Positions 1 to 9,955 of a DNA stretch of 64,000 bases are shown in pieces (position 1 is the stretch's first letter; each line of letters begins with the position of its first letter). Under the pieces are notes generated by a model. It was not told the origin of the DNA. It did no database searches and saw nothing but the letters and a program-made list of their open reading frames with translations. The DNA is from Cylindrotheca closterium. Lineage: Eukaryota; Bacillariophyta; Bacillariophyceae; Bacillariales; Bacillariaceae. The position numbers and the translations under genes are program-made. Location of the stretch: assembly GCA_933822405.4 (NCBI GenBank), contig CAKOGP040001980.1, positions 124,001 through 188,000 of the forward strand. Direction: 5' to 3'.

Positions 1-2081
1 TCAATCGAGCAAACTTCAAAAATTTCTTTTCTGCAGGACCAACTTCGAAAGAGGGGTCGTTGTGCTCGGGCTTGACATATTGCATCTCCAAAAGGTTTTC
101 AATTCGGATACCAAAGTTACCGTCTTCATAGTATCCTGGTTCGTTGCTGACCACCATTCCCTTCTTCAGTCCCTCCTTGTTTCCAAAACGGGGGCTAATG
201 CTGTGGGGCCCCTCGTGAACGTTCAATGCTGCTCCCACACCATGCCCAGTACCATGCCCGTAGTCCTTGCCGGCCTCCCAAAGAGCTTTTCGTGCAAAGA
301 CATCCAAGACGAATCCCGGAGTGTCCTCGGGAAAGATCATAGAGTCGACACCAATGTTACCCTTTAACACTCGGGTGTATGTATCCTTGAATTCCTCAGT
401 AGCCTCTCCAAACTGCCACGTTCTCGTCACATCTGTTGTACCGTAGGTGTATTGACCACCGGAATCGATGAGTATTGGTTGCGAAGCATCCAAGTATTTC
501 ATGAGTTCATCTTCCGAGGCACGGTAGTGAATGATGGCAGCGTTAGGACCAACACCAGCAATGGTGGGGAAGGAGCATTCCAAGAATCCTGGTTGTTCTG
601 CCCGATATCCTGTCAGGACTCGATCGATTTCGACCTCGCTGACCGATCTTCCTTCATTCACAATGGTATTCTCGAGCCAAGCAATAAACTTGGCCATCGC
701 AGCACCATCCACGATGTGAGCCTTTCTCATTCCTTCCAATTCAGCGTCGTTCTTGCACCCCTTCATGGGAGTAATGGCGTTCTGACTGTCCACTAGTGCC
801 TTTTCAGGGATGACGGCACTGATGGCAAGATTGGATCGTGAGCAGTCGATCCAAACCTTCCTTCCTTCACCTTCGCAATGTTCTTTGACGTCATCCACAA
901 TCGCATCGTATTCCTTAATAGTAACTTCCTTAAGGTGTTCCTTTACTTCAGCGGATTCAACCTTGCGTGAATCGCAATATAACGTAATCTCATCATTGGT
1001 CACAGTCACATACGCAATTCCAACTGGGCAAGTATCGACATCTCCCATCGCTCGAACATTCAGCAAGTAGGCAACATCATCAAGGGCACCAAATACAGCC
1101 ATGGTTGCTTTCTTCTCCTCCATTTCTTTGCGGACACTCTCTACCTTTTCCGCTATCGAAACTCCAGCAAACTCCAATGGATGTGGTCGAAAGGGATTGT
1201 ACGGAACTTCTGGGCGAGCTTCTCCCCAGATGGGATCAATCAAGTTAGGATGAGAAGTAACCAACTCTCCGATGGGATCGGCATCATCGCTAAGGTCCAG
1301 CTCTTTCTTGGCGGATTCGATAAACGCCTCGTTGAGATCCTTGGCAAATGAAGCTGGGTGCTGATGACGATGGAATTGAGAAAAAAGATATGATGAGTCA
1401 CACACCCATTGCAAAAATATGTCCCTTGCATTTTCAGTCACTACATACCACAAATGGATCAATGCCAACCTTGAGAGCGCCATGACTCTTAAATCTTTCC
1501 GCAGCCAAATCCCCTAGGTATTCAACAATGGTCTTGACTTTGGGTTGCCCTTGCTTTTGTAGTGTCCACAAAGATCCATCAATATTCATTGACGCTTCGT
1601 TCCAATATCTCGAATCCGTCCACAGGTGCGCCTCATCTTGGGTTACCACCGCTGTTCCAGCACTTCCACCAAAATCGGTCATGAATTTTCGTCGCATATA
1701 GGCTTCTGGAACATATTCACTCAAGTGTGGATCATCTGATGGAACAATGAACGCATCCAAACTGAGCTCCTTCATTTTGGCTCTCAGGGCCTCTAATTTT
1801 TCTGCAGGTGTCATGATGTCGCTGACAATGGGAGAAGCTTCAGAGATATCTGATGTGGTAGTTGATACCAAGGATCGCTGCACCAACGAAGACCTTGTAG
1901 TGAGAAGTGGAGATTGGGCTGAAATGCTGCCTCCTCTCACAAATGATCCCCACGAACCCAACGAGGGGGACGAGAAACTGGCGGCCGAGGGGCTGGACGC
2001 CAAAGCAAAGAGTGCAGTGGCAGCAACGTGCCGGAATCGATTATTGGGATGACTAGCAAGTTTGGTCATTGTCGAGAGCAT
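1..2081 (-). CDS. Xaa-Pro aminopeptidase (aminopeptidase P), plastid-type leader, C-terminus cut by window edge
   Basis: This is a metallopeptidase that releases an N-terminal residue preceding proline. Exon 1 (1449-2081) encodes 211 residues, an 88-bp intron (1361-1448, GTATGT..CAG) joins it in phase 0 to exon 2 (1-1360), and the frame continues GIDPFV|HPASF. The creatinase-like N-domain begins near residue 90. The pita-bread catalytic domain shows DSGGQY, DVTRT, GHGTGHGVG, LNVHEGP, NEPGYY and IRIEN, which supply the two Asp, the His and the two Glu metal ligands. The start is a hydrophobic leader with SAAS|FSSP, resembling a heterokont plastid signal, so I infer plastid targeting. The last few dozen residues lie outside the window. 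Confidence 0.93.
1361..1448 (-). other. Intron of the aminopeptidase P gene
   Basis: GTATGT donor and CAG acceptor on the minus strand, 88 bp, phase 0. It contains in-frame stops, which is why the two exons appear as separate open frames. Confidence 0.85.
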
Positions 2082-2635
2082 GAACTTTGAGTAGGAAGTT
2101 CGATAATGTGGTCAGGAAACAACAATATCGTCGTCAGTTTGTTGTCCAAAGTTGTTCTGTTGTTTGTCATTCGATTTTCCCCCTCATCTTTTTGATGATG
2201 TATGATTTCTCTGACTCATTCATTCACTTCGTATCGAATCGTACACGTGTACAGTACTGTACTGTAGCTTTTCGCGCACGCACGAACATACGTTTGCTTA
2301 GGCACTCGACTGACTCGAACAAAAAGAATTTCTACCAGCTGATGAGGGGAGATACAGTACCAAAGTACTACCGGTGTGCGTTTCGAAGGCAACAAAGAGC
2401 AGACAGGAATTCCAGCGCTTTACTGAGATACCTAGCTGTCGATGGGCCACCACTTCATACCACGAGAAATAAACTACCATCCCAACAGTTTCGGAAGACG
2501 GAGGAGTGCTGTGTTGGTCGAAAATCACATCCGATCCTCATCTTTTTGCATAAATAGTACGTATACATTTATTCCTTTTACAGTATATTTTAATGTTGAA
2601 ACAGACCCAATAATTTATGGAGCATGCATATGCAT
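2082..2635. other. Intergenic: aminopeptidase promoter and 3' flank of the KAR5-like gene
   Basis: No gene supported. The open frames here are short and lack family features. The stretch at 2241-2265 is a palindrome-rich run of GTAC and CAGTAC motifs of the kind that recurs in other intergenic regions of this window, and 2356-2372 has another (CAGTAC, AGTAC). Confidence 0.6.
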
Positions 2636-4477
2636 CTAGGATTTTGTTTTCTTGGGTCGAGCAATTCGTCGTTTCTTGGCAACTGCAACCTCTCGTCCGG
2701 CGTCCAAATCCTCATCGGCACTTTCTTCCATTTCCAAACAAGTTCGCTTTCGGCTGCTAATAGCACCAGTATCATCTCTGGTTCCATCACTCTCCTCTTC
2801 GTCGTCGCGTTCGTCAGGTGGCAAATCTATTGTCTCCTGAACAGTAGGAAGGACTGACGCGCTGTTCTGGTTGTTGTTGACATACATGGCTGTGTATCCA
2901 TCCGATGTGATTTCATCTGGGTAGACTGGAATGGGACAATGGGGAGTCCAAGGCGAGGGTGAGGCATTCCATGGAGCGGCAACAATCGGTGGTACAGAAG
3001 CAAAAGAGCCAGATTCCGGGGAGTGAATCAAAGGAGGAGGTGTTGCGGATGATGTCATCAAAAAAGGTCGCGGAGGAAGGATCGAACGCACGTCGACATT
3101 GGGCAAAGTAGCCTGCTCTCGTTGTTCATGTTGTTGCTGACGCTGCTGCTGTACCAGCGTGGCATTCCAGTGTTGTTGTTGGTAGCTGTAAAGACGCAAA
3201 CGTTCCATCAAATCGTTTTCTCGTTGCAACGATGAAATGTGATTATAAGACTCTTCCTCTCCGTTGTTGTTGTTCTCTTCGTCTTCGTCATCATCGTTGT
3301 CGTCTTGCTGGTTCTTGTTCCAGCCACAACAAAAGGATGAAAGACCAGACAAGTAGCATGCAAACAAGAAGGACATTAGAAAGTTTTGCAACCCTTCCGA
3401 TATTTCCAATCGTTCGGTATCCGTAAATCCAATCTCATCTTCATTTTCCAACCATAGCAGTACCATTCTTCCGAGGCCTCCTAGAAGTACGACCACGAAC
3501 AATTTGAGTCGAGTACGTCGCAACTCCTTGTGAGGGGTCAGAATCATGATGATCATCATGGTCCCCACCATGGTTGCCACAATCTTGATAATGGAGTATC
3601 CGATGGGGATGTATCGAAAGACTAGACCGACAAGTTGAGTCCATGGCTGAATCGATGCCTTTGTGGTTTGCAAGGCATCCGCCAAAGACTGCAATTCTTC
3701 CTTGTGACGATGCAAGTCTTCGTGTTGCTTAGATTGCATTTGTTCTTGGAATTCCAAAGCTTGATTTGCCGACAATTGGGCTTGTTCGTGAAACCAGTGG
3801 ACCATACTTTCTTCCTTTTCCTTCCAAAACACAGAAAAATCCTCAAATTGTTGCAAAATGTTTAGCAATCGGTCTTCGGCCAACTTGGAGACCTGTTCCA
3901 AGTCTTGAGCAGTTTGGTAGTAGCGATTGGTGACAGATTCTTGCAACAAACGGGTGCACACATAGTGTAGATCCTTGAAGAAGATAGCATAGATCGTGAC
4001 CGCAGTAGTGCTGAGGTTGGAGAGGCAATCTTTGATACCGCTCGGTCTAAGGAGGTCCTCACAAGCATTCATGCCGTCCTCAGTTGTTGTTGTTGTCTCC
4101 AAGGATCTACCCACGGATTCCAAATGACACTTGGTCAGACGGAGTGCCAAAGCTTGTTGATGATGGGTGTCCATCTGAACACAGGTGGAAAAGTCCAGTG
4201 GTGGCTGACCAGCGTGATGATGATGATGATGATTGCCACGACGAAGATCTTGAGGGTAGAGTTCTTCGAAAGTTTCCAGCCAACAGTCCGGGGATGATGG
4301 CGGGAGGAGGAGATGGGAGGATTCGTCACTTTGAAACGTAAGAGAATGTGCACCCTGACTGGAAGGTACAACGTTGCTTTCCAAGGAAGCAGCATGAAGG
4401 TGGGCATCTGATGCTTGAAAGCAGGAGGATACCAAAAGAACAGCTGGAAATAGTTTCATGGAGCTGGAAATAAGCAT
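2636..4477 (-). CDS. KAR5/GEX1/Brambleberry-like nuclear-envelope fusion protein
   Basis: The 613-residue single-exon frame has two candidate starts; Met7 (4459) begins a clean signal peptide (MKLFPAVLLVSSCFQASDA). The lumenal part carries about six spaced cysteines in the order CW, STC, TKCHLE, ACEDL, DCLSN and YVCTRLLQ, with ALALRLTKCH and TIYAIFFKDLHYVC matching the Kar5/GEX1/Brambleberry cysteine-rich domain. A coiled-coil stretch (about residues 180-280) follows, then three hydrophobic segments near residues 300-320, 330-350 and 370-390. The tail is acidic and Gln-rich and ends in basic clusters (AKKRR, RPKK) resembling nuclear signals. Family members act in nuclear membrane fusion after gamete fusion. 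Function in this organism is inferred from the family. A His6 run near residue 84 comes from a GAT repeat. Confidence 0.78.
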   Translation of the reverse strand: MLISSSMKLFPAVLLVSSCFQASDAHLHAASLESNVVPSSQGAHSLTFQSDESSHLLLPPSSPDCWLETFEELYPQDLRRGNHHHHHHAGQPPLDFSTCVQMDTHHQQALALRLTKCHLESVGRSLETTTTTEDGMNACEDLLRPSGIKDCLSNLSTTAVTIYAIFFKDLHYVCTRLLQESVTNRYYQTAQDLEQVSKLAEDRLLNILQQFEDFSVFWKEKEESMVHWFHEQAQLSANQALEFQEQMQSKQHEDLHRHKEELQSLADALQTTKASIQPWTQLVGLVFRYIPIGYSIIKIVATMVGTMMIIMILTPHKELRRTRLKLFVVVLLGGLGRMVLLWLENEDEIGFTDTERLEISEGLQNFLMSFLFACYLSGLSSFCCGWNKNQQDDNDDDEDEENNNNGEEESYNHISSLQRENDLMERLRLYSYQQQHWNATLVQQQRQQQHEQREQATLPNVDVRSILPPRPFLMTSSATPPPLIHSPESGSFASVPPIVAAPWNASPSPWTPHCPIPVYPDEITSDGYTAMYVNNNQNSASVLPTVQETIDLPPDERDDEEESDGTRDDTGAISSRKRTCLEMEESADEDLDAGREVAVAKKRRIARPKKTKS

Positions 4478-5041
4478 TGGTAATACCGATTTGCTTGCTG
4501 GATATGAATGAATCTGAAGGAGAGTGATCGATGATTACTTCTTGAGAAATAAAATAGAGTTGTAGACCTTTGACACTGATGCAAAAAGTCGGATGACAAT
4601 ATTTTATGATCTTCTGCTGACATGATTCTTGGGTTTGCAGCAAAGATCACGTTTTGGTGTGGTTGTCACGCCTATGGTAGGTTCATGGTGGAAATTATCG
4701 TATATGGGTTGTCTACTGCTGTGTATAGGCATGGCTTGTGAGCGTTTTGGCTCCCTTTCATGTCCATTGCAGGTCGTTGGTAATCTGCGATCGAAACGTT
4801 AGTTTGGGATCTTCTCCGACTAGTTCGATGCAATAATCGTATCTTCAAATGCTGCGTATAACGTGGTACTTTGAAACACGTAGAGAAATTGAAAATCCTG
4901 GCGCAGTCAAACTCAAACCATTTGAACTTCTTGTGACAAACAGGCGGGTTGGCATCTGCAAGAACCTTTGACATCCAGTCATACTATTGTGCTACCTTCA
5001 CACTGCAAGAACAAAATAATCCATACAAAACAAGCAACACC
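4478..5041. other. Divergent intergenic region between the KAR5-like and HU-like genes
   Basis: No gene supported; short frames here have no recognisable features. It must hold both 5' ends. I see no clear motif. Confidence 0.5.
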
Positions 5042-5425
5042 ATGCTTCGATTGACCGCTCTTATCCGGTCGGCTGGTAGCCGCCTGACAAACAGCAATGG
5101 CATTGCTCCCAATAACAACACACTTCGGTCAATGAGCGATGCTGTAACTACCAAGAAGGAAATCATTGAAGAAATTTCCAAGAACCACGATTTGACTGTG
5201 GCCGAGTCGGGACGTATTTTGAACACCGTTTTGGATACCATTGTCGAGAGTGTCTGTGATGACAAACCTGTCCGACTCAGCAAGTTTGGCACCTTTGAGC
5301 GCTTCCAATCCGAGGGTCGCAATGGTCGCAATCCAAATACTGGGGCTCCATTGTATATTCCTCCCAAGAAGCGTATTCGATTCAAGCCGTATTCGTCGTT
5401 CAAGGGAATGGCGAATAACGACTAA
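5042..5425 (+). CDS. HU-like (bacterial histone-like) DNA-binding protein, organelle-targeted
   Basis: The ATG at 5042 gives 127 residues; the longer open frame upstream starts only at a TTG. Residues 1-35 are Arg/Ser/Asn-rich without acidic residues (MLRLTALIRSAGSRL), typical of a mitochondrial presequence. The remaining 90 or so residues are a complete HU domain: TKKEIIEEISKNHDLT, the VRLSKFGTFE turn, and the DNA-bending arm GRNPNTGAPLYIPPKKRIRF with the Asn-Pro intercalation site. HU compacts and bends organellar or bacterial DNA. A nucleoid role in the mitochondrion is inferred from the leader, but a plastid location is not excluded. Confidence 0.88.
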   Translation: MLRLTALIRSAGSRLTNSNGIAPNNNTLRSMSDAVTTKKEIIEEISKNHDLTVAESGRILNTVLDTIVESVCDDKPVRLSKFGTFERFQSEGRNGRNPNTGAPLYIPPKKRIRFKPYSSFKGMANND

Positions 5426-5797
5426 ATGTGTATTATGAGGCGTTTGTAGAGGGAAGAGAGTGGTCTGGAGGAGTGTTGCGTCTAGCTTGGTGAATAGATT
5501 TGGTCACCAATCAATCATCACGTCATTGCCGTGCTAAGAATAATCTCTCCGTTGTTGTCGGGGCGTGCTAAACAGACACACGAGACATAAATGGATAGAC
5601 GTAACGATACGTGGGATTGATTGTTAAATAATACAGACAATGATGATTATGCGTACAGATTATATGGTTATTTGAACTGAATCGAGGCTTCTGTGCGCAT
5701 ACTGCTGCTGATGAACTCATTGGAATCTAGACTCAGAAGTATGTAGCAGCAGTCAAAGAAAAGAAAGTATGATAGCCATGACGAATACACGCTTCCA
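5426..5797. other. Convergent intergenic region
   Basis: Holds the 3' flanks of the HU-like gene and the OB-fold gene. AT-rich stretches near 5620-5670 could carry poly(A) signals. No gene seen. Confidence 0.5.
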
Positions 5798-8700
5798 TCA
5801 TGAGCCGTCATGGGTTAAGGGGGGCATTGCATCTTCGTCGCTAGGAATGGCGCAATCCACTAGCACCAACTTGAGTGGCGGTAACGAATAAGTAGCCACG
5901 TCTTGGATTGCCAAGGCATATTCTCGACTTCCATTGACACTTCTTGTCACTACAGAGGATTCCACCATGGTATGGTGCAAGTGAGGGATCTGGTCCGACA
6001 AAGGTTTGCACCTCACAAAGTAATCCAAGGGTCGCCGGGGTTGTGGAGACGATCGGCAGTGGTGATGCAGCAAGTATTCGGCACGAAAGCTTGGTTCCAA
6101 TAGGGACAATGGATTTTTGCGTTTGCAACGACGATTCTGAATGACCGAGTGCATTACTTTGGCTCGTAAAAATTCGGGAGGAGGTACGGACTTTTGAAAT
6201 TGGATGGTGCCACTGGGAATGGACCAAATTCCCTCTTCAATGTTCTTAATCGTAAAAGCGTCCATTCCCAACAATGTCAGAGCGGCGTCACGTTCGGCGT
6301 AGAGCTTGGCTTGGCCAGTCCCATCGTCCACGATGCCACTGCATTCCCAACGAACTTCAAAGGAAACAGAGGAATGGCCGCTGGGGCATTTCAGAGGCGA
6401 ATCTCGAATGTGTTTTGCTATCTTTGGCTGCGGTATGGGGAAAGGCCGATCCAAATTGGTTTCGTTGTTCCACACATCCAGTTCCAGACTTCGATTGGGG
6501 TGAGGCAAGTGCCAAAAACTTTGTTCTTCCAATGATTCCTCTTTTCTTCGTTTCTTGTGTTTGTCGATTCGGGTAGCTTCCAATGGTTTAAAGCATTTGG
6601 AGCAAACACATTGGACTTGACAGAATAAAACACCCAAAAAGCTGGCATGGGAGATCTGCCGCACAAGAGAGGGAGCTAATGGTATGTGGTTGGTGTCCTT
6701 CCCTCGCAATGATAGGCACAGCTGGCTGAAAAGAGTGGACACTTCGACGGTAGGCACTTGAGGCGGGTACAGCAATGATCCAACGGACCGTAAGGAGTCT
6801 GGACCAAATATTAGTCTCCGAGGTGGTCTGCGTTGCAGTATTCCATCGTAGACACGTCTACACCCCAAAAAGTGAAAGCCTGACAATGGCTCGTTACCAG
6901 CAAGGTTTTCCGACGATACGTCCGAGGGCGTATCCACTGTACCCATCGTCGGGGCAAAATCAGCTTCGACTTCGGTGGAATGGACTGAACATCGTACATA
7001 TCCTCGGCCTCCAAGCTGCATCGCACTCAAAGGGATTCGAAGTCTTATACCCAATTGATTATGCATATGCTTTGGAGCATTCGGCTGAAGTTCATCGTAT
7101 CCTCCACTTGTCAAAGCGCATGTACGGCCAGAATCAGCCAGGGTCCACCAAGAGGCACCCAATGCACATTCATCTTCGGCCAACGTAACACCTCCTGAAA
7201 TGCAAGCAAAGGCTTCCTTGAAGCGGTCCCTGATGCTGTCGGGACAAAGCACTGAAACTTTAACATCAATGCTTTGCAGATGAGACAAACCATTCAAATA
7301 CAGATTTTGTAAGTGAATCTCTTCGGTAAGGCTGCAGACATTCAGTTCGCAGCACTGGCTGTATCCCATCGGATTGATCTTTTTTGGTGCAAATCGGTGA
7401 CGTAGAACAATGCCGCTAGTGTAATCACCAGCATGGCAATCACTGAACAACAGTGGATCTGATAGAAGGGAAGCAATGGTCTCTCTTCTACCATCATTTT
7501 GTGAGGATTCTTGGTCAATCTCTTTTTGTGTTGAATCGAAATTCAGTGATTCACTTGATACCAAGTGCACGGCAACGATGATCATATAGCCATGATGTCG
7601 AACAACTGTGCAACCACCACCTAACTGCTCGTTATTGAAGAACGCTGTCTTTACTGGAGACAGCGCTTTCGATATGTTGTCGTTCTTCGAGAGAGCCAAC
7701 CCCTTCGGTGATCTAAGGCAAAGGCACGAAACAACTGCCTTTTCAATTTTTAGTGTGATAAAGTCACCTTTTGCGCAATTCGATTCCTTTTTCATAAGCA
7801 CTGGTATCTGGCACCAACTGTCCGAAATAGAGGCGGGTGTTGAACCATCCGAGCGGGTTTCGACCACTCGCCCACCAGTGCACATTTGACCTGCAACACA
7901 AGAATGGCCACTCGAAGAGATGATGTCGTGGGCTTGGATATGAATTGATCCACTCCATACCACTGGGAGTCCCAGCATATTTCCACCTCGCAAACTTACG
8001 TCAAACTCCTTCATAAATGACTCAACACAAGCACTTTTGATCTTCCCCAAGCCAAGGAACATGGTTTCAAAGTTATCTAGATAGTCATGCCTTGACATAA
8101 TACACCCGGAACATCTTTCTCCCAAATTGTTTGGTCCAAGTCTCTCATCCCCATGATCAAAGAATTCTGCATAAGGATTCCGTATTGCAGAGCGATGAGT
8201 CTGACCTTTGAGCACATGGGCACTCCTTTGAGCGCTACCAACTAGATCGATCGCGGAGGGCAGTGCCGGTAGTTGGGAGGTCGCGTCGCGACAAAAGTTT
8301 TCATGTAGCCACTCATCAACGTGGTCCTGGTAGATGTATTCGTGATAGCTTGTTTCGATTCTCTTCAATTGGAATGGTACTGGATACCAAATAGATCCGG
8401 TGCCAGACATGTTCCATTGCTTTGCCTGTTTTTGCAAGCGAGGCGGAGAAGGGTCGCTGTCGCTTTTAGACCGTAAATAAGGTACCCGACCTTTTGAGCC
8501 GCGTTCCTTTTGACATTTTGATTCAGATGACATTCTAATTATTGAAACGGTAGCTCGTAGACATGCTCCAAAATTGGCGGAATCAGAAGATACCAGCCCC
8601 CTGTCGCATAATTTGTGAACGTTGATCGCGCGTATTCTCGCCCCTGCTTGTAGGCTTAGTTGAAGCGCTGTATCCATCGGAAAGCAAGTCAAGAATAGCT

Positions 8701-9664
8701 TCACTCCTGGACTTTCACATCCATCACCGGAAATCATCACCCAGTGGATAGCCTTCTGCATTTTTCTATTTGACGTGGTTTCCACGTGGGCTATTTCTCC
8801 TTCCAGTGACACTAGAGGGACTGTGGTGGCTGGGATAGGAGGAATAGATCCACTTTGCGGCGATTCGATTTTACTGCTGGCAGTAGTAATGAAGACAAGT
8901 GATGGTATTCGACCCCCAAGAAACTCAAATCTCCGTTTCTTGTCTCGTCTGAAATCATTTGGAGCACTCCAACTCTTTCGACGTAGATTGCACATGATTA
9001 TCGTTTCCCCTGGAGCAATTCCATAAGAGTAAATAAAGTCGTCATGACTTTTCAACAGAAGGATAGCTGTCTCTTCAGGATACTGAGCGTCATATAACTC
9101 CACAAAGGCGAAAGGAAATGTTGGATGCATTGAAATGATTGGAGAGATAGCATCCACAGTTGCAGCAATATCATAGGTTTCGTTCTTTCGTTTGTCCTTG
9201 TCTTTCATCTCTTTAGCAAACACCGCCTCGTATCTGCGAAATTGTCGCAACGTGAACGCATCTGGATGTGGGGGGTTCATGGTTTTCTGTTGGTTCCGGC
9301 ATCGATCAGACGCCTCGTTCACCTGCATACCTCCAGAGTGCACTTCGAGCAAAGGCATAATACCAGCCTGACGTGCGTCTATTGAATGGATGAATGTGTA
9401 GCGCGTTAGCACCACGGTTTGCTTTGAAATCGTCGCTTCACATGCCAACCTTCGTATCCCATAAGGAAGGGAGAGCAGAAACTCTGGAAAAGTTCCATCA
9501 CGCTCGGATGGAAGAAATACAAAGCCGCACACTTTCCATCTTTTGATTTTATTGCTCGAAGAAGTCTTTTCGCTTCTCACACCCACGTTGCTGCACTCAT
9601 GGTCCAGTTCAAGCCGATGACTGATCCTGCCTTGCAATGGTGCGATGGAGGCCGCTGGGTTCAT
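5798..9664 (-). CDS. Large multi-OB-fold protein, candidate CST complex subunit CTC1
   Basis: A single 1288-residue exon starting at an ATG. I see stretches with OB-fold character: near residue 45 (KRWKVCGFVFLPS), near 300 (IHWVMISGDG) and in the C-terminal third. The C-terminal part holds a zinc-ribbon-like set of Cys (CVCSKC, then KCPSGH) followed by WECSGIVDDGTGQAKLY, the pattern of the zinc-ribbon OB-folds of RPA1 and CTC1. The length matches CTC1 (about 1200-1300 residues), the large subunit of the telomere-capping and polymerase-alpha-stimulating CST complex. CTC1 sequences diverge fast, so this is inference; another RPA1-like OB protein is the main alternative. No helicase or nuclease motif is visible. 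Confidence 0.5.
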   Translation of the reverse strand: MNPAASIAPLQGRISHRLELDHECSNVGVRSEKTSSSNKIKRWKVCGFVFLPSERDGTFPEFLLSLPYGIRRLACEATISKQTVVLTRYTFIHSIDARQAGIMPLLEVHSGGMQVNEASDRCRNQQKTMNPPHPDAFTLRQFRRYEAVFAKEMKDKDKRKNETYDIAATVDAISPIISMHPTFPFAFVELYDAQYPEETAILLLKSHDDFIYSYGIAPGETIIMCNLRRKSWSAPNDFRRDKKRRFEFLGGRIPSLVFITTASSKIESPQSGSIPPIPATTVPLVSLEGEIAHVETTSNRKMQKAIHWVMISGDGCESPGVKLFLTCFPMDTALQLSLQAGARIRAINVHKLCDRGLVSSDSANFGACLRATVSIIRMSSESKCQKERGSKGRVPYLRSKSDSDPSPPRLQKQAKQWNMSGTGSIWYPVPFQLKRIETSYHEYIYQDHVDEWLHENFCRDATSQLPALPSAIDLVGSAQRSAHVLKGQTHRSAIRNPYAEFFDHGDERLGPNNLGERCSGCIMSRHDYLDNFETMFLGLGKIKSACVESFMKEFDVSLRGGNMLGLPVVWSGSIHIQAHDIISSSGHSCVAGQMCTGGRVVETRSDGSTPASISDSWCQIPVLMKKESNCAKGDFITLKIEKAVVSCLCLRSPKGLALSKNDNISKALSPVKTAFFNNEQLGGGCTVVRHHGYMIIVAVHLVSSESLNFDSTQKEIDQESSQNDGRRETIASLLSDPLLFSDCHAGDYTSGIVLRHRFAPKKINPMGYSQCCELNVCSLTEEIHLQNLYLNGLSHLQSIDVKVSVLCPDSIRDRFKEAFACISGGVTLAEDECALGASWWTLADSGRTCALTSGGYDELQPNAPKHMHNQLGIRLRIPLSAMQLGGRGYVRCSVHSTEVEADFAPTMGTVDTPSDVSSENLAGNEPLSGFHFLGCRRVYDGILQRRPPRRLIFGPDSLRSVGSLLYPPQVPTVEVSTLFSQLCLSLRGKDTNHIPLAPSLVRQISHASFLGVLFCQVQCVCSKCFKPLEATRIDKHKKRRKEESLEEQSFWHLPHPNRSLELDVWNNETNLDRPFPIPQPKIAKHIRDSPLKCPSGHSSVSFEVRWECSGIVDDGTGQAKLYAERDAALTLLGMDAFTIKNIEEGIWSIPSGTIQFQKSVPPPEFLRAKVMHSVIQNRRCKRKNPLSLLEPSFRAEYLLHHHCRSSPQPRRPLDYFVRCKPLSDQIPHLHHTMVESSVVTRSVNGSREYALAIQDVATYSLPPLKLVLVDCAIPSDEDAMPPLTHDGS

Positions 9665-9955
9665 CTGAACAGCCCAAGGTCACTCAATCACAGCACAGAT
9701 CAAGACATAACGCTCATTATCGTTACAGGAAGAGGGAAAAGTCGTCTATAGGTATGACTGACTGTCGTTCTAATGCTGTTTTGAAATGATTTTTGAATTT
9801 GGCCACTGAATCTCTTTGATGTGGTCGGATTAGTCATTTCAGACTGATTTGGTTTTCTACTTGGAAGCACATGCGCCATTTTAGGTTTCTGATGATGATT
9901 ATTATTGACGGCGAAATGTGGCGTTCATCTTCGAAGGCAGCGGCATAATCAAAGG
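9665..9955. other. Divergent promoter region between OB-fold and CDIN1-like genes
   Basis: 291 bp without a gene. It contains short ATT/ATG-rich runs and no obvious conserved element. Confidence 0.4.

Noticed and set aside
2087..2557. 156-codon plus-strand frame in the first intergenic region
   Set aside because: Starts at TTG, lacks domain features and has no splice support.
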